This document shows positions 61,612 through 64,000 of a stretch of DNA of 64,000 bases, one piece after another. Position numbers and translations under genes: made by a program. The stretch lies in the NCBI GenBank assembly GCA_019745195.1, contig JAIETL010000039.1, forward strand, positions 105,834 through 169,833. Reading direction: 5' to 3'. The stretch's first letter is position 1; every line of letters begins with the position of its first letter. The notes beneath the pieces are model-generated. The model saw nothing but the letters and a program-made list of their open reading frames with translations, was not told the DNA's origin and made no database searches. Origin of the DNA: Beijerinckiaceae bacterium. Its GTDB lineage: Bacteria; Pseudomonadota; Alphaproteobacteria; Rhizobiales; Beijerinckiaceae.

Positions 61612-61635
61612 ACCGCTGAGCAGGCTGCCTTAGCC

Positions 61636-62031
61636 ATGTCCCGCCGCCTGATCTCCACCGGCTCCCCCTTCGAGACCGCCTTCGGCTATTCGCGCGCTGT
61701 CGTCGATGGCGATCTCGTCTTCGTCTCGGGAACCACAGGCTACGACTACGTCACCATGACCCTGCCGGAGGATGCGGCCGATCAGGCCCGCAACATCTTC
61801 AGGACCCTCGACGCCGTGCTGACCGAGGCCGGCTCCTCGCTTTCCCAGGTCGTGCGAGCGCAGTATTTCGTCACCGACCGCAGCTACTGCGACCCGGTCC
61901 TGGCGGTCTGCGGCGAGGTTTTCGGTGAGATCAGGCCGGCCGCCGGCATCTATGTCGTTCTCGGTCTGCTGAAGCCGGAGATGAAGGTCGAGATCGAGGT
62001 CACGGCGCGGCTCACGCATCCGTCAGGCTGA
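61636..62031 (+). CDS. RidA family protein
   Basis: A 131-residue member of the YjgF/RidA family ('GYSRAVVDGDLVFVSGTTGYDYVTMTLPEDAADQARNIFRTLDAVLTEAGSSLSQVVRAQYFVTDR', 'VVLGLLKPEMKVEIEVTARL'). Archetypes hydrolyse reactive enamine/imine intermediates. Here the substrate-binding Arg region of canonical RidA is not obvious, so it may be a subfamily with another function. Confidence 0.9.
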   Translation: MSRRLISTGSPFETAFGYSRAVVDGDLVFVSGTTGYDYVTMTLPEDAADQARNIFRTLDAVLTEAGSSLSQVVRAQYFVTDRSYCDPVLAVCGEVFGEIRPAAGIYVVLGLLKPEMKVEIEVTARLTHPSG

Positions 62032-62118
62032 CGCGGGAACCTTGGGCCGAAGCGTTCGTTGGTGCGGCAGGGATAGCGGAAGCCAGACTTCCGGCGCCGT
62101 CCACGAAAGGATAAAGCC

Positions 62119-62451
62119 ATGATCAGGAAACTCGCCCTTGCGGCCACCGTCGCCCTCATTCCCGTCGCCGCCTTCGCCCAGGGCCAGGGACAGCCCAACG
62201 GCCTGCCCGAGGCCCCCGGCATGAACGCCCCCGCCTCCAAGCGCTTCCAGGAATACGTCATCCAGCAGCGGCCGACGTCCTACAGCTACGGCCAGCCGGT
62301 CACCGTCGGCACCGTGCTCCCGCAGGACGGCGTGACCTATTACGAGGTTCCCGCCGAATACGGCGTGACCGGCCAGCGCTACACCGTGATCGACAACCGC
62401 ACCGTCCTCGTCGATCCCCGCACCCGCCGGATCGTGCAGATCATCCAGTAA
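62119..62451 (+). CDS. DUF1236 exported protein
   Basis: A 110-residue protein with a signal peptide ('LALAATVALIPVAAFAQ') and a C-terminal DUF1236 domain ('VTVGTVLPQDGVTYYEVPAEYGVTGQRYTVIDNRTVLVDPRTRRIVQII'). The family is typical of rhizobial genomes and its function is unknown. A strong terminator follows 32 bp after the stop. Confidence 0.9.
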   Translation: MIRKLALAATVALIPVAAFAQGQGQPNGLPEAPGMNAPASKRFQEYVIQQRPTSYSYGQPVTVGTVLPQDGVTYYEVPAEYGVTGQRYTVIDNRTVLVDPRTRRIVQIIQ

Positions 62452-62482
62452 AGCTCGCCCGCAGGTCATAGGCCTGCCGCGG

Positions 62483-62513
62483 AAGCCCGCTCCCGGAAGG
62501 GAGCGGGCTTTTT
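62483..62513 (+). terminator. Intrinsic terminator after the DUF1236 gene
   Basis: A 12-bp perfect stem (AAGCCCGCTCCC / GGGAGCGGGCTT) with a GGAA loop, followed by TTT to give a run of five T. Correct position for ending the DUF1236 transcript. Confidence 0.92.
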
Positions 62514-62635
62514 GATGCGCGCGACGGTCAGTGCGCCAGCGGCAATCCGCGATTGGCGCTTCGGGCGGTTTACAGCCACGCGCGTCGCGGTCATCCTCCC
62601 ACCTAACAGAACAAGAACAGCCAAGGGAGGCGACC

Positions 62636-62962
62636 ATGTGCCGTATCTTTTCGGCCCAGACGGCCGAACGCTATGCCTATCAGACCCGCTCGATCCGGCT
62701 CGGCGGGCATGCCACCTCGATCCGGCTCGAGGCGGCCTTCTGGGATATCCTCGAGGAGATCGCGCTGCTGCAGAACGTCACGCTCGGCCGCTTTCTGAGC
62801 AAGCTCCATGACGAGGTTCTGGAGTTCAACGACGAGACGATGAACTTCACCTCGCTGCTGCGCTGCGCCTGCCTGACCTATCTGTCGGATGTGCGCGGGC
62901 AGGACGATGGCGAGACGCTCCGGCGCGAGGCGGTCGCGGCGTTCCATCACGCGGCGGAGTGA
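62636..62962 (+). CDS. Ribbon-helix-helix domain protein (RHH_4 type)
   Basis: A 108-residue protein whose core 'QTRSIRLGGHATSIRLEAAFWDILEEIALLQNVTLGRFLSKLHDEVLE' matches the RHH_4 family: a DNA-contacting strand followed by two helices. Likely a small DNA-binding regulator. ATG 62636 with AAGGGAGGCGACC upstream is a near-ideal ribosome-binding site. Confidence 0.88.
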   Translation: MCRIFSAQTAERYAYQTRSIRLGGHATSIRLEAAFWDILEEIALLQNVTLGRFLSKLHDEVLEFNDETMNFTSLLRCACLTYLSDVRGQDDGETLRREAVAAFHHAAE

Positions 62963-62976
62963 GAGGGTCTGCGTCT

Positions 62977-63042
62977 TTGCGAGCGAAGCAACGCAATCCA
63001 GAGGGGTGCGCGAGACGCTGGATGGCTTCGCTGCGCTCGCAA
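62977..63042. repeat. Dispersed imperfect palindrome (family E)
   Basis: TTGCGAGCGAAGCAACGCAATCCAG (left) pairs imperfectly with the complement of CTGGATGGCTTCGCTGCGCTCGCAA (right), giving a hairpin of about 66 bp. This type ('TTGCGAGC...GAAGC...ATCCAG') is common between genes in alphaproteobacteria. It lies just after the ribbon-helix-helix gene. Confidence 0.8.
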
Positions 63043-63143
63043 TGACGGTCCTGATCAACTTTAGTTTGTAGTAATCCTATACTACCCGCTGCCGGCAGCA
63101 CGCTCATAGGCTCTCCCGACCTGATCGAGAGAGGTCGAGAGCC

Positions 63144-63587
63144 TTGCCTTCGCATTCCGCCGGTCGCGCCCGGCGCATCGCAGCAGATGTCCCGTCCAGA
63201 AGCCCGTTTGCCGGTGCGGCCGCGTGCGGCCTCGGCCTCCTCCTCGCGGCATCGCCCGCATCCGCGCAGGACATCGACCTCGCCAAGGCGCGCCAGCAAT
63301 TCGTCGCGAGCTGCGGCGTCTGCCACACCGCCGAGAAGGGCGGGCCCAACCGTCAGGGACCCAATGTTTACGACATCGTCGGCAAGCCGGCGGCAGCCCG
63401 CGACGGCTTCAAATACTCCGACCCGCTGAAGAGCTCGGGCTTTGTCTGGGACGAGCCGACGCTCGACCGCTGGATCGAGGATGCCCAGGCGATGCGGCCG
63501 GGCACCATCATGGCCTACCGCCAGCGCGACGCCGAACGGCGCAAGCTGGTGATTGCCTATCTCAAGACCCTGACAGAGCCGAAATAG
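63144..63587 (+). CDS. Class I cytochrome c
   Basis: A 147-residue periplasmic cytochrome. A signal peptide ('CGLGLLLAASPASAQ') precedes the haem motif Cys-x-x-Cys-His at about residues 57-61 ('CGVCH'), with Met axial ligand in 'GTIMAY'. 'GPNRQGPNVYDIVGKPAA' is typical of cytochrome c2-like/c550-like proteins. It should carry electrons in the periplasm. The start appears to be TTG 63144 behind GAGAGG; no ATG or GTG fits. Confidence 0.9.
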   Translation: MPSHSAGRARRIAADVPSRSPFAGAAACGLGLLLAASPASAQDIDLAKARQQFVASCGVCHTAEKGGPNRQGPNVYDIVGKPAAARDGFKYSDPLKSSGFVWDEPTLDRWIEDAQAMRPGTIMAYRQRDAERRKLVIAYLKTLTEPK

Positions 63588-63599
63588 GAGCCTGCAAGC

Positions 63600-63995
63600 G
63601 TGGCCAAAGCCATCCACATGATGATCCGCGTGCTCGAGGAGGCCCGTTCGGTCGCCTTCTACGACACAGCCTTCGGCCTGAAGATCGCCGATCGCTTTGT
63701 TTTCGAAGGCTTCACGCTGGTCTATCTGAGCAATCCGGAGATCGGTTTCGAGGTCGAGCTGACGATCAACCACGACCGCACCGAGCCTTATGCACTCGGC
63801 GACGGCTACGGCCACGTCGCTTTCGCCGTCGCCGATCTCGACGCCGAGCACGCCCGCTTCACGGCGGCGGGCCTCAACCCGAATCCGGTCAAGGAATTCC
63901 ACCGCGAAGGCGCGCTGCTCGCGAAGTTCTTTTTCGTCCAGGACCCCGACGGCTACAAGATCGAGGTCCTCCAGAAGCACGGCCGCTACCGCTGA
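63600..63995 (+). CDS. VOC-family protein, lactoylglutathione lyase-like (glyoxalase I)
   Basis: A 131-residue protein of the glyoxalase fold with two beta-alpha-beta-beta-beta repeats: 'AIHMMIRVLEEARSVAFYDTAFGLKIADRF', 'GFEVELTINHDRTEPYALGDGYGHVAFAV' and 'FFVQDPDGYKIEVLQK'. The metal set His, Glu, His, Glu fits GloA, but the VOC family is diverse. It starts with GTG 13 bp after the cytochrome gene, so the two are probably co-transcribed. Confidence 0.88.
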   Translation: MAKAIHMMIRVLEEARSVAFYDTAFGLKIADRFVFEGFTLVYLSNPEIGFEVELTINHDRTEPYALGDGYGHVAFAVADLDAEHARFTAAGLNPNPVKEFHREGALLAKFFFVQDPDGYKIEVLQKHGRYR

Positions 63996-64000
63996 GCGTC

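Overview
The window is a GC-rich chromosomal segment of an alphaproteobacterium of the order Hyphomicrobiales (Rhizobiales). The best guess is Bosea or a close relative. The reasons are the dnaG-rpoD pair beside yqeY and carA, the ffh-rpsP-rimM-trmD order, a DnaG without zinc ligands, DUF1236, ribbon-helix-helix and SemiSWEET proteins, and several dispersed palindromes of the kind common in these genomes. The genus is an inference from style, not from a marker gene. No rRNA, CRISPR array, phage or IS transposase was found.

Layout. 1-11.8 kb is a transport and catabolism block: a dipeptide-type ABC system (SBP, DppB, partial DppC), a TAXI-TRAP system, a GntR/FCD regulator, and a divergent operon encoding a NitT/TauT-like ABC importer plus an FAA hydrolase. 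A tRNA with a CAT anticodon follows. 12-22.4 kb holds a chemoreceptor, an orphan Leu/Ile/Val-type binding protein, a TadG-like von Willebrand protein, a thioesterase, a MetE-C-like methionine synthase, an MFS carrier and a PAS-GGDEF-EAL protein. 22.7-25.6 kb has an HlyU-like protein, a ketopantoate reductase-like enzyme and an oxalate-CoA ligase-like enzyme.

25.8-29.9 kb is the clearest accessory locus. It encodes a single-chain type IIG-like restriction-methylation enzyme followed by an 87-residue protein whose N-terminus reads like a sliding-clamp-binding peptide. 29.9-37 kb is core genome: rpoD, dnaG, yqeY and carA, with a VapBC module inserted in the opposite direction between dnaG and yqeY. 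37-44 kb carries a LysR regulator facing a DMT exporter, a PQQ sugar dehydrogenase, a PAP2 phosphatase, a histidine phosphatase, a Bug-type binding protein and a crotonase. 44.4-47.7 kb is a run of small ORFs of mostly unknown function, then a transglutaminase-like protein and an unknown membrane-anchored protein.

47.9-54.1 kb holds an aspartate aminotransferase, a rhodanese-fold protein lacking its catalytic cysteine, and the trmD-HAD-rimM-rpsP-orf87-ffh cluster, which is interrupted by two dispersed palindromes, one of which encodes the C-terminal tail of TrmD. 54.4-64 kb has secreted small proteins, a DUF2946/PepSY pair likely linked to metal handling, a CAP-domain lipoprotein, LysE, a methyltransferase, DUF486, SemiSWEET, a lytic transglycosylase, a second VapBC, RidA, DUF1236, a ribbon-helix-helix protein, a cytochrome c and a glyoxalase-fold protein.

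The most promising leads are the type IIG enzyme with its clamp-motif partner, the small-ORF cluster at 44.5-45.9 kb, the gene insertions in the ffh-trmD operon, and the repeat families.
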